A stretch of DNA of 64,000 bases from Xanthomonas arboricola pv. guizotiae (GTDB lineage Bacteria > Pseudomonadota > Gammaproteobacteria > Xanthomonadales > Xanthomonadaceae), in the NCBI RefSeq assembly GCF_002940205.1, contig NZ_MDSK01000010.1, forward strand, positions 74,127 to 138,126, read 5' to 3'. This document shows, piece after piece, positions 7,419 to 15,072 of the stretch. Within the stretch, counting starts at the first letter, position 1; every line of letters begins with the position of its first letter. A program made the translations under genes and the position numbers. Under the pieces are notes generated by a model. The model saw only the letters and a program-made list of their open reading frames with translations, was not told where the DNA came from and did no database searches.

Positions 7419-9890
7419 TCAGCGCAAGACGCGAAAGCGCAGCTGCGTCCATGCACCGTCACTGGCCATTGCGGTGAGCGTATGCGTGCCGACCTCGGCA
7501 AATTCGCGCTGAAATCCCTGGCGTGCGTTGGTCTGTGCGATCCAGCGGCCGTCCAGCAACCAGTCGATGCGCGCGTCGCTGCCCAGGGCACGCAGTTGCA
7601 GGCGCACCGGACGCGAGGTGGCGTTGGCACGTGCCAGCGTGGCGCGATCGCTCAGCCCGTCGATACGCAGCACACCGCCACCGGTCATGCGCCCATCCGG
7701 CAGACAGTCCGCCGCAAGTGGCGGCAGTTGCGCGGCTTTGCGCTCGGCGGCACTGAGCCAGGGCGACACCAATGCCGGCCAGCGCGCCACTGCATGCGGC
7801 ACGCGTTCATGCGCCTGGCTGCACTCCTGCGACAGCCGCTGGCCGCTGCGCGCATCCACGTCGAAATGCAGCTGCCCGCTTTGCCATAGCCGCGCATCGC
7901 GCTCGGCAAAGGTGGGCGGCACTGCGCCATCGAGTACGTAGGCGTCGGCACGGCGTGCGCATTGCACAGCCGGTGTCTGCTCGGCCGCGCCGCCGAGCGG
8001 CCAGCAGATGTCCAGCGCCTGCACGGTGGCCGGCATCGGCGCCGGCGCGCTATCGCCGGCGCTGCGCGGCAAGGCATCGATGACTTCGAACATCAGCGGC
8101 AGTGCGGTGACGGCGCCGTACTGGCCCGGCAGCGGCGTGCCGTCCGGACGCCCCACCCACACCCCGACCGTGTAGCGACGCGTGCCGCCGATCGCCCAGG
8201 CATCGCGGTAGCCGTAGCTGGTGCCGGTCTTCCAGGCCACGCCCGGGCGCGTGGCGGTGTCGAAGGTGCCGCTGCCGTAACCGGGGCGCGGATTGCGTTG
8301 CAGGATCTCGCGCACGATCCAGGCCGCACCCGGCGACATCAGCCGGCGCTCGATGCGCGGATCGTCCGGTGTGTAGCGCACGCGCCCGGCGATGCCGCCA
8401 CGATTGAGCGCCGCAAACGCACCGACCAGTTCCTGCAATTGCGCGCCCGTGCCACCCAGGATCAGCGCCAGATTGGGCACGCTGCCGTGCGCAAAGCGCA
8501 GCGCGATCCCGGCATTGGACAGCCGCGCGGCAAACCGCGCCGGGCCGATCCGGTCGAGCAGGTCCACTGCCGGCACGTTCAGCGACAACCGCAACGCCGT
8601 CGTCGCGCTCACCGGCCCATTGAACGCCGCATCGAAATTGCCGGGCCGATAACTGCCAAAACTCTGCGGCGCATCCACCAACAGGCTTTCGGAGTGGATC
8701 AACCCATCGTCCAGCGCCATGCCGTACAGGAACGGCTTGAGCGTGGAACCGGGCGAGCGCCAGGCCTGCACCATGTCCACATGCCCCAGCCGCTTGCGAT
8801 CGCCGAAGCTGGCCGAGCCGACATAGGCGCGCGCTTCCATGGTGGCATTGTCCACCACCAGCAATGCCGCGGAGGTGCGCTCGGGCAGCTGCGAAAAGTA
8901 TGTGGTGACGCGTTCTTCCAGGGTGCGCTGCAGTTCCACATCCAGCGTGGTCACGATGCGTGCCGCGCGCGGTTGCGCGCTGTGCAACCGCTGCGCGAGC
9001 AGCGCCGCATGCAACGGCGGTTTGAGCGAGCGCGTCACCACCGGTTCGATCCGCGCATCGTCCACCTGCGCGCGCGACCACACGCCCAGCTCCACCATGC
9101 GATCGAGCACCTTGTCGCGCGCGCGTTGCGCGGCCTCGGGATGGCGATCCGGGCGCAGGCGGCTGGGCGATTGCGGCAATACCGCCAGCAACGCAGCTTC
9201 GGCCTGCGACAAGGCCTTGGCCGGCTTGCCCAGGTACGCCCAGCTGGCCGCTTCCACGCCTTCGATGGTGCCGCCATAGGGCGCGCGCTCCAGATACAGC
9301 GTCAGAATCTCGCGCTTGCTCAGGTGCGCTTCCAGCTGCAGCGCGCGCAGCAGCTGCTTGGCCTTGCCCCACGGCGTGCGCGTATGCGGGTCGAGGATGC
9401 GCGCCACCTGCATGGTCAACGTCGAACCGCCGGAGACGATGTGCCCCTGCCCGATCCACTGCCCGCCGGCACGCAACAAGCCCCACGGGTTGACTCCGGG
9501 ATGGCGCCAGAACCAGCGGTCCTCGTAATTGAGCAGCGCCTGCAGATACAGCGGCGACACACTCTGCGGGCTGGCCGGATAACGCCACACCCCGTTGCGG
9601 TCGGCGAATGCGCGCAGCGGCGTGCCATCGCGTGCCACCACCAGCGTGGAGGTGTCCCGTGATCTGGGCAGCGGCAGTGGGAATGCCAGGTCCAGCAGCA
9701 ACACCGCAGACAACAGTGCCACGGCGCTCCAGCGTAGCCAGCTCAACCAGCGACGTCCGTTTCGGACCTGGTGCCTCGGCACTTGCGGGCGCTGCTGCGT
9801 CCGTTCTGTTCCTGTCTGTGCCTGCGATCGCTCATCCATCATGCCAAGCATGCAGCGCAAAACGCGTTTAGGCCACTGGCGCAGCGCCAA
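7419..9890 (-). CDS. pbpC: Penicillin-binding protein 1C, bifunctional peptidoglycan synthase
   Basis: Up to 823 residues; the first ATG is used, but starts near residues 14-18 (MLGMMDERS) are also possible. One membrane anchor at about 52-72. The GT51 glycosyltransferase domain has its catalytic Glu123 in NYEDRWFWRHPG and the STLTMQ motif. The transpeptidase domain carries the nucleophile Ser in SPGSTLKPF and the box KTGTS. A C-terminal beta domain of the PBP1C type (about 720-823) ends the protein. In enterobacteria pbpC sits beside the alpha-2-macroglobulin gene yfhM; here yfhM is 5 kb upstream, beyond three inserted genes. The last 17 codons including the stop lie in the 335-bp tandem repeat. 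Confidence 0.95.
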   Translation of the reverse strand: MALRQWPKRVLRCMLGMMDERSQAQTGTERTQQRPQVPRHQVRNGRRWLSWLRWSAVALLSAVLLLDLAFPLPLPRSRDTSTLVVARDGTPLRAFADRNGVWRYPASPQSVSPLYLQALLNYEDRWFWRHPGVNPWGLLRAGGQWIGQGHIVSGGSTLTMQVARILDPHTRTPWGKAKQLLRALQLEAHLSKREILTLYLERAPYGGTIEGVEAASWAYLGKPAKALSQAEAALLAVLPQSPSRLRPDRHPEAAQRARDKVLDRMVELGVWSRAQVDDARIEPVVTRSLKPPLHAALLAQRLHSAQPRAARIVTTLDVELQRTLEERVTTYFSQLPERTSAALLVVDNATMEARAYVGSASFGDRKRLGHVDMVQAWRSPGSTLKPFLYGMALDDGLIHSESLLVDAPQSFGSYRPGNFDAAFNGPVSATTALRLSLNVPAVDLLDRIGPARFAARLSNAGIALRFAHGSVPNLALILGGTGAQLQELVGAFAALNRGGIAGRVRYTPDDPRIERRLMSPGAAWIVREILQRNPRPGYGSGTFDTATRPGVAWKTGTSYGYRDAWAIGGTRRYTVGVWVGRPDGTPLPGQYGAVTALPLMFEVIDALPRSAGDSAPAPMPATVQALDICWPLGGAAEQTPAVQCARRADAYVLDGAVPPTFAERDARLWQSGQLHFDVDARSGQRLSQECSQAHERVPHAVARWPALVSPWLSAAERKAAQLPPLAADCLPDGRMTGGGVLRIDGLSDRATLARANATSRPVRLQLRALGSDARIDWLLDGRWIAQTNARQGFQREFAEVGTHTLTAMASDGAWTQLRFRVLR

Positions 9891-10004
9891 TCACCTGGTG
9901 CCGGCCCACGTTTCTGCGCCTCGGCGGTCGCGGAAGCTCAGCGTAGCTTCGCCACGACCGCGGGAGAAGCCGGACCACACGGCGTCACCAATGATGTCGT
10001 GCGC

Positions 10005-10952
10005 TCAGCGTTTTTCGAGCTTGGCGCGATAGCGCAGCAAGGCTTCCGGCGCGTCGGTCTGGATGATCGACACGCCCTCGCGGTAAAGACGGCCCCACAC
10101 CTTGTCGGGATCGCGCGCGGCATCGGCGTCGCCACCGTAGCCGGCAATGAAGCCGTCCCACAGCGAGTTGACCATCAGCCGCACCTTGTGTGCCTTGCTC
10201 ACTGCAACCAACGCCGGCAATTGCGCTGCTGTCATCTTGGGCAGCTCGAACGCGACCGGATGCGCGTTGCGGGTCTGCGCAGTGGCGATCGCGGCCAGGT
10301 CGGCATTGCCATGGGCGTTGATCAGGATCGGGAAGAAATACACGGTGTCGAACGGCGGCATCGCCGCCAGTGGCGGCGTGGCGATGCCGGCTTCGGCCTT
10401 GACGATCACCTGGTGCTGCATGCCGGCACGCGCGACTGCGTCGACCACCTGCACATAGATCGCATCCTTGACGTCGAGGTTGAGCAGGATGTGCCCCTTG
10501 GCCTTGGCGAGCATCTGCTCGAGCGTGACCAAGCGCTGGTTAGTCAGCGGCGCCTGCGCACCACCTTCATCGCTGCGCAGGCGCAGTTTCTGCAGGTCGG
10601 CCAGCGTCAGCTCGGACAGCTTGCCGGTGCCATCGGTGGTGCGGTCCACGGTGGCGTCGTGCAGCATCACCAGGGTGCCATCGGCGGCACGCCGCACATC
10701 GGTTTCCATCACGTCGGCGCCGATGGCGATGCAGCGCTCCAGCGCGGCCAGTGAGTTCTCCGGTGCGCTGTCCTTGAAACCATGTTCCGGTGCCGGCGCG
10801 TGGCAACCGCGATGGGCCACCACCACGATGCCGCCGTCAGGATTGGTCAGCCGGGCCTGGATTGCGGCCACGCCGGTGGGCGCCGCGCTCGCATGGGTGG
10901 CCAGTGCCGCGCACAGCATGGCCGCGACGGTGGCGGCAGTACGTAAGCTCAT
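10005..10952 (-). CDS. Secreted glycerophosphodiester phosphodiesterase
   Basis: 315 residues with a Sec signal peptide (cleavage likely after ATHASA, about residue 23). The GDPD TIM-barrel shows VAHRG (His47-Arg48), PENS (about 65-68), the metal ligands METD (Glu83, Asp85) and the second catalytic His in MLHDATVDRTTDGTG (His98). A 14-residue insertion separates HRG from PENS. It should hydrolyse glycerophosphodiesters to glycerol-3-phosphate in the periplasm. It lies 157 bp downstream of a TonB-dependent receptor on the same strand, so a joint scavenging role is plausible but not shown. Confidence 0.92.
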   Translation of the reverse strand: MSLRTAATVAAMLCAALATHASAAPTGVAAIQARLTNPDGGIVVVAHRGCHAPAPEHGFKDSAPENSLAALERCIAIGADVMETDVRRAADGTLVMLHDATVDRTTDGTGKLSELTLADLQKLRLRSDEGGAQAPLTNQRLVTLEQMLAKAKGHILLNLDVKDAIYVQVVDAVARAGMQHQVIVKAEAGIATPPLAAMPPFDTVYFFPILINAHGNADLAAIATAQTRNAHPVAFELPKMTAAQLPALVAVSKAHKVRLMVNSLWDGFIAGYGGDADAARDPDKVWGRLYREGVSIIQTDAPEALLRYRAKLEKR

Positions 10953-11109
10953 CGAACAACTCCACTATGAAGGGGTTAACAGAACCATTGCGCTACCGTC
11001 AGGTGAGCGCGGTCGGCACGCGGCATGGCATCTGCCAGGTGCACATCTTGATTTCCACGCACTGCACGCACCTACCTGGGCTCTACTCGTCATGCCAGCT
11101 TCGCCGCGC

Positions 11110-14100
11110 CTAGAATGTCGGCGTAAAGCGCAAGCCGAACCAATACGTCGTGGGTACCGAATAACTGTCCTTGAGCAGGTTCTGCCCGGGGCCGGTCACG
11201 CTGGTGATGCGGCTGTGGGTGAGGTTGCTGACCTGGCCGATCAGGCTGAGCTGTTTGCTGATCGCATAGGTCGCGGTGACATCCAGCTGCGAACGCGGCG
11301 ACCAATACAGGTCCTGCCAGTCGATATTGCTGACGATGGCACGCAAGGCCTTGCCCTGGCGATTGTAGGCCGCGCGCAGCTCCAGCCCGCCGGTGTTATA
11401 GAACAGCGTGGCGTTGGCGGTGTAATCGGGCTGTCCGACCAGGTTGTCGAGCTTGCGCTCGCGCTGACTCACATTGTTGCCGCTGCCAACGCTGTAGGGC
11501 ACATCCAGGCTGCCATCGAGCACCGCAACATTCGCGCTGAAACCGACTCCACTCAGCCACGGCGCGATCGGCGCCAGGGTGTTGACGATGCCGTTGAATT
11601 CCACCCCGCGGATACGCGCCTTGGCGGCATTTGCCGGCGTGCTGATCAACGCGTTGGCGTAGGTGGTGCCGTCGAACGTGAAGCTGTCGGTGCGCGAAAG
11701 CGTAAAGATCTCGTCCTGGATGCGCTTGTCGAACACGGCCGTGGACGCGAACGCGTCGAAATCGCCGGGCAGGCGCCATTCCAGCGACAGATCCAGGTTA
11801 TTGGACACGCGCGGCTTGATGTCCGAGTTGCCGATGGTGACGGTGACGCCTTGCGCATTCGGGTTGCCGGCATCGGCCGTGTTGACGAAGCCGATCGAGG
11901 TGCGCGCCGCGTACGCATCGTATGGCGGGCGGCCGAGCGTGCGGCTTGCGCCGGCGCGCAGATCCAGTGCATCGGTCAGGTGGTAGGTCATGATGGCCGA
12001 AGGCAGCAGATAGTGGTAATCCGCAGTGGTCGGGTTATCGACATAGACGTAGCGGTTGCTGGCGGCATCGAGTTGGCGCTGGCGCCCCACCGTGTCCAGC
12101 TTGGTGCTGTCGAAATGCACACCGGCCTGTACGTTGAGCCGATCGCTGCGATAGCTCACCAGCCCATAGCTGCCGAAGGTCTTTTCGGCGTGGGTGAAGT
12201 TGTCCTGATTGCTGAAGGCCTGCTGGTCGGTGCTGTTGAACGCGCTCAGCGGCGGTGCAGCCAATGCGCGATGGGCCTTGTCTGGATCGATGGTGATCAG
12301 GTTCAAACCGGCATAGCGCATCGGCGCCCGGCCGGTGCCCGCCACATCGGCCAGGCCGAACGCCGGCGCACTGGCATTGGGCTGATACTCGACGCGATAG
12401 ATGTCGTAGGACGGCTTGTCGGTGGTGTACGACACGCCTGCGGCAAAGCCGATGCCCTGATCGCTCTCGCCCTGGTTGAAACCGTAATCCAGCCGGCCGG
12501 TGAGGATGCGATCGGCCGCAGTGCGTTTGTAGTCCGGGCGCCAGTACGACAGGCTGTAGTTGCCCAGATCGTTGTAGGCCTGCGGCGATACCCCGAAGCG
12601 CTGATCGAAGCCGGAGGTGTCGTAGTTGAATGCGTAGTTGGGCGTGGCATTGATGGTCACACCGCTGCCGGTCTGGCCCACCGGTACCGGTGCGGCGCGG
12701 GTGATGCCGGTGGCATATTTGATCATGCGGATCGGCTCGTCGTAGGTCGCATCCGACCAGGCGCTGCGCGCGGAGAACTGTTGCCGATCGGTGGGCCGCC
12801 AGATCGTGCCCAGCTGCGCGACCTTGGTGCGCGTGGTGACGATCTGGTTGGAATAGCCCACCTCGATGTCGCCGCCGGGATAGCTGCCGGAGGTGGCGGT
12901 CTGATTGAACACCTGGCCACGGTTGCGCGGGTCGATGATGACCTCGTTGCGCTCCATGTTGTCCTTGAAATAGTAGTAACCGGCCGTTGCATGGGCTTCC
13001 AGGGCGGCACTGGGATGCACTTCGAACTTGCCGGTGACGCCATAGCGGTCGCGCTGGTTCTGCACGTACCAGTACTTGTCCTGCTGCGGCACCGCCCAGC
13101 CATTGCCGAGATTGGCGCCGGTCTGCAGCACGCCGTTGTTGTCGTAGAACCCGTAATGCACCGTGTCGGTGGTCATATGGGTTTCGGTGTAGCTGCTCAG
13201 CGTCTGGTAGTTGGCCGACAGGGTGACCCCGTACTGCTGCTCGCTGCCGAAGGTACGGCTGCCGGTGGCGTTCAGACGATAGCCGGGGTCGTCCTGGTCG
13301 CGCGGCTTGCCGACATCGTTGGCGTGGCCCAGCGCGGCTTCGGCACTGAAGAAGGGCTTGCCGCCGTTTTCGAACGCGCTGCGCGTCTTGAGGTTGATCG
13401 CCCCGCCCGTTGCGTTGGGGTCCAGGTCGGGCGTGAAGGTCTTGACCACCTGCAGTTCGCTGACCATCGACGCCGGCAGCAGGTCCAGACGCACGCCGCG
13501 GGTGATCGAGCCAAGCGTGCCGTTCGGCGTGCCGGGCGAGGCAATGGTCAGCCCATCGATGGTGACGTTGTTGTAGGACGGGCCCAGGCCGCGCAAGACC
13601 GGTGTGGCGGCCTCGTCGCGCGGATGTTCGTTATCGGTGGCCGGCAATACCGACAGGCCGGGCACGCGGCGCAGCGCTTCGACGATGGTGCTGTCGGGCA
13701 AGGCGCGCACGTCGGTGGCGCTGATCACATCGGTGATGTTGGTCGCCGCGCGCTTGCTTTCCACCGCGGCGGCATTGGCACGGCGCACGCCGGTGACCTG
13801 CATGGCGTCGAGGGTCTGCATGCCGGTTCTGGTGGTGGCCGCTGCGTCGCCAGTGGATACCTCGCGTTGTGCCGATGCAGGCGACGTGGGTGATGCAGGC
13901 GAAGTGGACGATGCAGGCGATGCAGGCGATGCAGGCGATGCAGGGTCTATGGAATCAGCGGATGTATCTGCTGGCAATGAAGAACGTTTCCTTGCAGTCG
14001 CAACTTCAGCCGCGGGCGTGGTTGTCTCGTCATTATTGGTTGTATCTGTAGATGTAGATGTAGCTGTAGTTGTAGCTGCGCTCGCTGATGCGCCCGCGGT

Positions 14101-14250
14101 CGTGGTCATGGCCGCAGCAGCCGTTTGAGCTGAAGCGTCGACTGGAATGGCCGCACGCTCGTTGGCACGCGCGTGCGGAGCTGGCGAGCACGCCGCAATG
14201 GCAACGGCGAGAACGGACAGGTGCAAACGGTACGAATCGGAGCGCTGCAT
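11110..14250 (-). CDS. TonB-dependent receptor with repeat-rich N-terminal extension
   Basis: 1046 residues from MQRSDSYRLHLSVLAV; a longer in-frame start would begin inside a REPIN and is rejected. A signal peptide ends around ARA (28-30). It also contains IAAC, which resembles a lipobox, so signal type is uncertain. Residues about 40-140 are low-complexity Ala/Thr/Ser/Pro with ASP triplet repeats. A TonB-box-like LDAMQVTGV then leads into the plug (ISATDVRALPDSTIVEALRRVPG), typical of the large Xanthomonas/Caulobacter receptor family, followed by a 22-strand barrel ending in aromatic FTPTF. It imports an unknown ligand across the outer membrane; the GDPD gene downstream hints at phosphodiesters. 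Confidence 0.9.
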   Translation of the reverse strand: MQRSDSYRLHLSVLAVAIAACSPAPHARANERAAIPVDASAQTAAAAMTTTAGASASAATTTATSTSTDTTNNDETTTPAAEVATARKRSSLPADTSADSIDPASPASPASPASSTSPASPTSPASAQREVSTGDAAATTRTGMQTLDAMQVTGVRRANAAAVESKRAATNITDVISATDVRALPDSTIVEALRRVPGLSVLPATDNEHPRDEAATPVLRGLGPSYNNVTIDGLTIASPGTPNGTLGSITRGVRLDLLPASMVSELQVVKTFTPDLDPNATGGAINLKTRSAFENGGKPFFSAEAALGHANDVGKPRDQDDPGYRLNATGSRTFGSEQQYGVTLSANYQTLSSYTETHMTTDTVHYGFYDNNGVLQTGANLGNGWAVPQQDKYWYVQNQRDRYGVTGKFEVHPSAALEAHATAGYYYFKDNMERNEVIIDPRNRGQVFNQTATSGSYPGGDIEVGYSNQIVTTRTKVAQLGTIWRPTDRQQFSARSAWSDATYDEPIRMIKYATGITRAAPVPVGQTGSGVTINATPNYAFNYDTSGFDQRFGVSPQAYNDLGNYSLSYWRPDYKRTAADRILTGRLDYGFNQGESDQGIGFAAGVSYTTDKPSYDIYRVEYQPNASAPAFGLADVAGTGRAPMRYAGLNLITIDPDKAHRALAAPPLSAFNSTDQQAFSNQDNFTHAEKTFGSYGLVSYRSDRLNVQAGVHFDSTKLDTVGRQRQLDAASNRYVYVDNPTTADYHYLLPSAIMTYHLTDALDLRAGASRTLGRPPYDAYAARTSIGFVNTADAGNPNAQGVTVTIGNSDIKPRVSNNLDLSLEWRLPGDFDAFASTAVFDKRIQDEIFTLSRTDSFTFDGTTYANALISTPANAAKARIRGVEFNGIVNTLAPIAPWLSGVGFSANVAVLDGSLDVPYSVGSGNNVSQRERKLDNLVGQPDYTANATLFYNTGGLELRAAYNRQGKALRAIVSNIDWQDLYWSPRSQLDVTATYAISKQLSLIGQVSNLTHSRITSVTGPGQNLLKDSYSVPTTYWFGLRFTPTF
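13874..13945. repeat. 9-bp coding tandem repeat (about 8 units) in the receptor N-terminus
   Basis: Units GATGCAGGC (plus strand) encode Ala-Ser-Pro on the minus strand. Five units are exact or differ by one base; the others are degenerate. A second micro-repeat of 6 bp (TGTAGA/TGTAGC types, around 14040-14080) encodes the Thr/Ser stretch. Both are multiples of 3, so copy-number change would lengthen or shorten the linker without a frameshift. Confidence 0.85.
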
Positions 14251-14394
14251 GGAATCCTGCGATCGCGCAGCAAAGACGCCGCGCCTATAAGAAAGCACGC
14301 CAACGTAGCCACTAAAAATGACCCTTGCATGTCGCTTGCATCGCATCGAAAAGACAGTGCGCAGCACTGTCGCCGCAGGCGAAGCAGCGCTGGC

Positions 14395-14462
14395 GTAGGA
14401 GCGCGCTTGCGCGCGATTGGGCATTCCCGGGAAAGCCTCATCGCGCGCAAGCGCGCTCCTAC
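14395..14462. repeat. REPIN at the 3' end of the RAYT gene
   Basis: 68-nt inverted pair, GTAGGAGCGCGCTTGCGCGC at the left and its complement at the right. The RAYT stop codon (14459-14461) lies inside its right end. It has the same length and terminal bases as the copies at 6643, 6978, 7313 and 15001. Confidence 0.92.
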
Positions 14463-14947
14463 GGCAGCCAGATTGCATCCCAGAATGGATAGTCGCCGAC
14501 CCGCTCGACCAGTCCGGCGCGCAGCGGGTTGGCGATCAGGTAACGAGCCACGCTGCGCAGATCGTCGTCCTTGCGCAGGCCGCGGTCGTGGTAGGCCCGC
14601 GCCCAAACCGCGGCGGGCACCCCGCGTTGCTGGTTGACTGCACGCGTGCTTGCTGCCTTCATGCAGGACACCGTCCGCGCGAGCGGAGTGACATCGCCTA
14701 ACTGCACCAGCCAATGGACATGGTCCGGCATCAGCACCCAGGCAAGCAACGTGGCATCTTCTGGCAGCGCGGCGATGAACGCGCGGCATGCTGACGCGGC
14801 CAGCTGAAAATCGTCGAACACACGTCGCCGCTGCCAGGTTGTAACGGTGAGGAGATAGCAGCAACTGCCAGCGAGCGCCGGCCACGACGAAGCGCACGCT
14901 GTCCTGCGGAAATGGAGTTGATCATCGATGCATGCTGGCCCAGCCAC
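14459..14947 (-). CDS. REP-associated tyrosine transposase (RAYT)
   Basis: 162 residues. Y1/IS200-type HUH fold: the HUH motif is His76-x-His78 in LMPDHVHWLVQ, and the candidate catalytic Tyr136 is in SVARYLIANPLRAGLV. The block WARAYHDRGLRKDDDL between them is typical of RAYTs. Such enzymes are single-copy and vertically kept, and are thought to move REP sequences in trans. Two 68-nt REPINs flank the gene at 14395 and 15001, which is the expected arrangement. The start is uncertain; the first about 25 residues look atypical and translation may begin further in. Confidence 0.88.
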   Translation of the reverse strand: MAGPACIDDQLHFRRTACASSWPALAGSCCYLLTVTTWQRRRVFDDFQLAASACRAFIAALPEDATLLAWVLMPDHVHWLVQLGDVTPLARTVSCMKAASTRAVNQQRGVPAAVWARAYHDRGLRKDDDLRSVARYLIANPLRAGLVERVGDYPFWDAIWLP

Positions 14948-15000
14948 GCAAACGCTTGCATCGGAGCGAGACGCCCGCTGCGGTGAGGAAACCCCCGAAC

Positions 15001-15068
15001 GTAGGAGCGCGCTTGCGCGCGATGAGGCGTTACCGGTAAAGCCCCATCGCGCGCGAGCGCGCTCCTAC
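15001..15068. repeat. REPIN upstream of the RAYT gene, at the end of the macroglobulin gene
   Basis: 68-nt inverted pair with the GTAGGAGCGCGC terminus. It begins 53 bp upstream of the longest RAYT frame and ends 4 bp after the alpha-2-macroglobulin stop, so it may also protect or end that long transcript. Confidence 0.92.
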
Positions 15069-15072
15069 TGCC

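Larger units (their letters stand above)
6465..7469. repeat. Three tandem copies of a 335-bp unit spanning two gene ends
   Basis: Units 6465-6799, 6800-7134 and 7135-7469 are nearly identical. Each holds the last 66 nt of the bacterioferritin-like gene, a spacer with two small hairpins, one 68-nt REPIN, and the last 51 nt of the convergent pbpC. Only the first unit carries the true end of the + gene and only the third the true end of pbpC; the rest are dead copies. Copies 2 and 3 share bases that differ from copy 1 (GCGTTGCGATCG; CCAGGTGCGC), so one probably arose from the other. This fills the whole 6531-7418 gap. Confidence 0.95.

Noticed and set aside
10468-13893. Long plus-strand open frame (over 1100 codons) opposite the TonB receptor
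   Set aside because: It is antisense to a clear receptor gene, rich in His/Arg/Gln/Val runs and has no domain. It is a typical mirror frame of GC-rich coding DNA.
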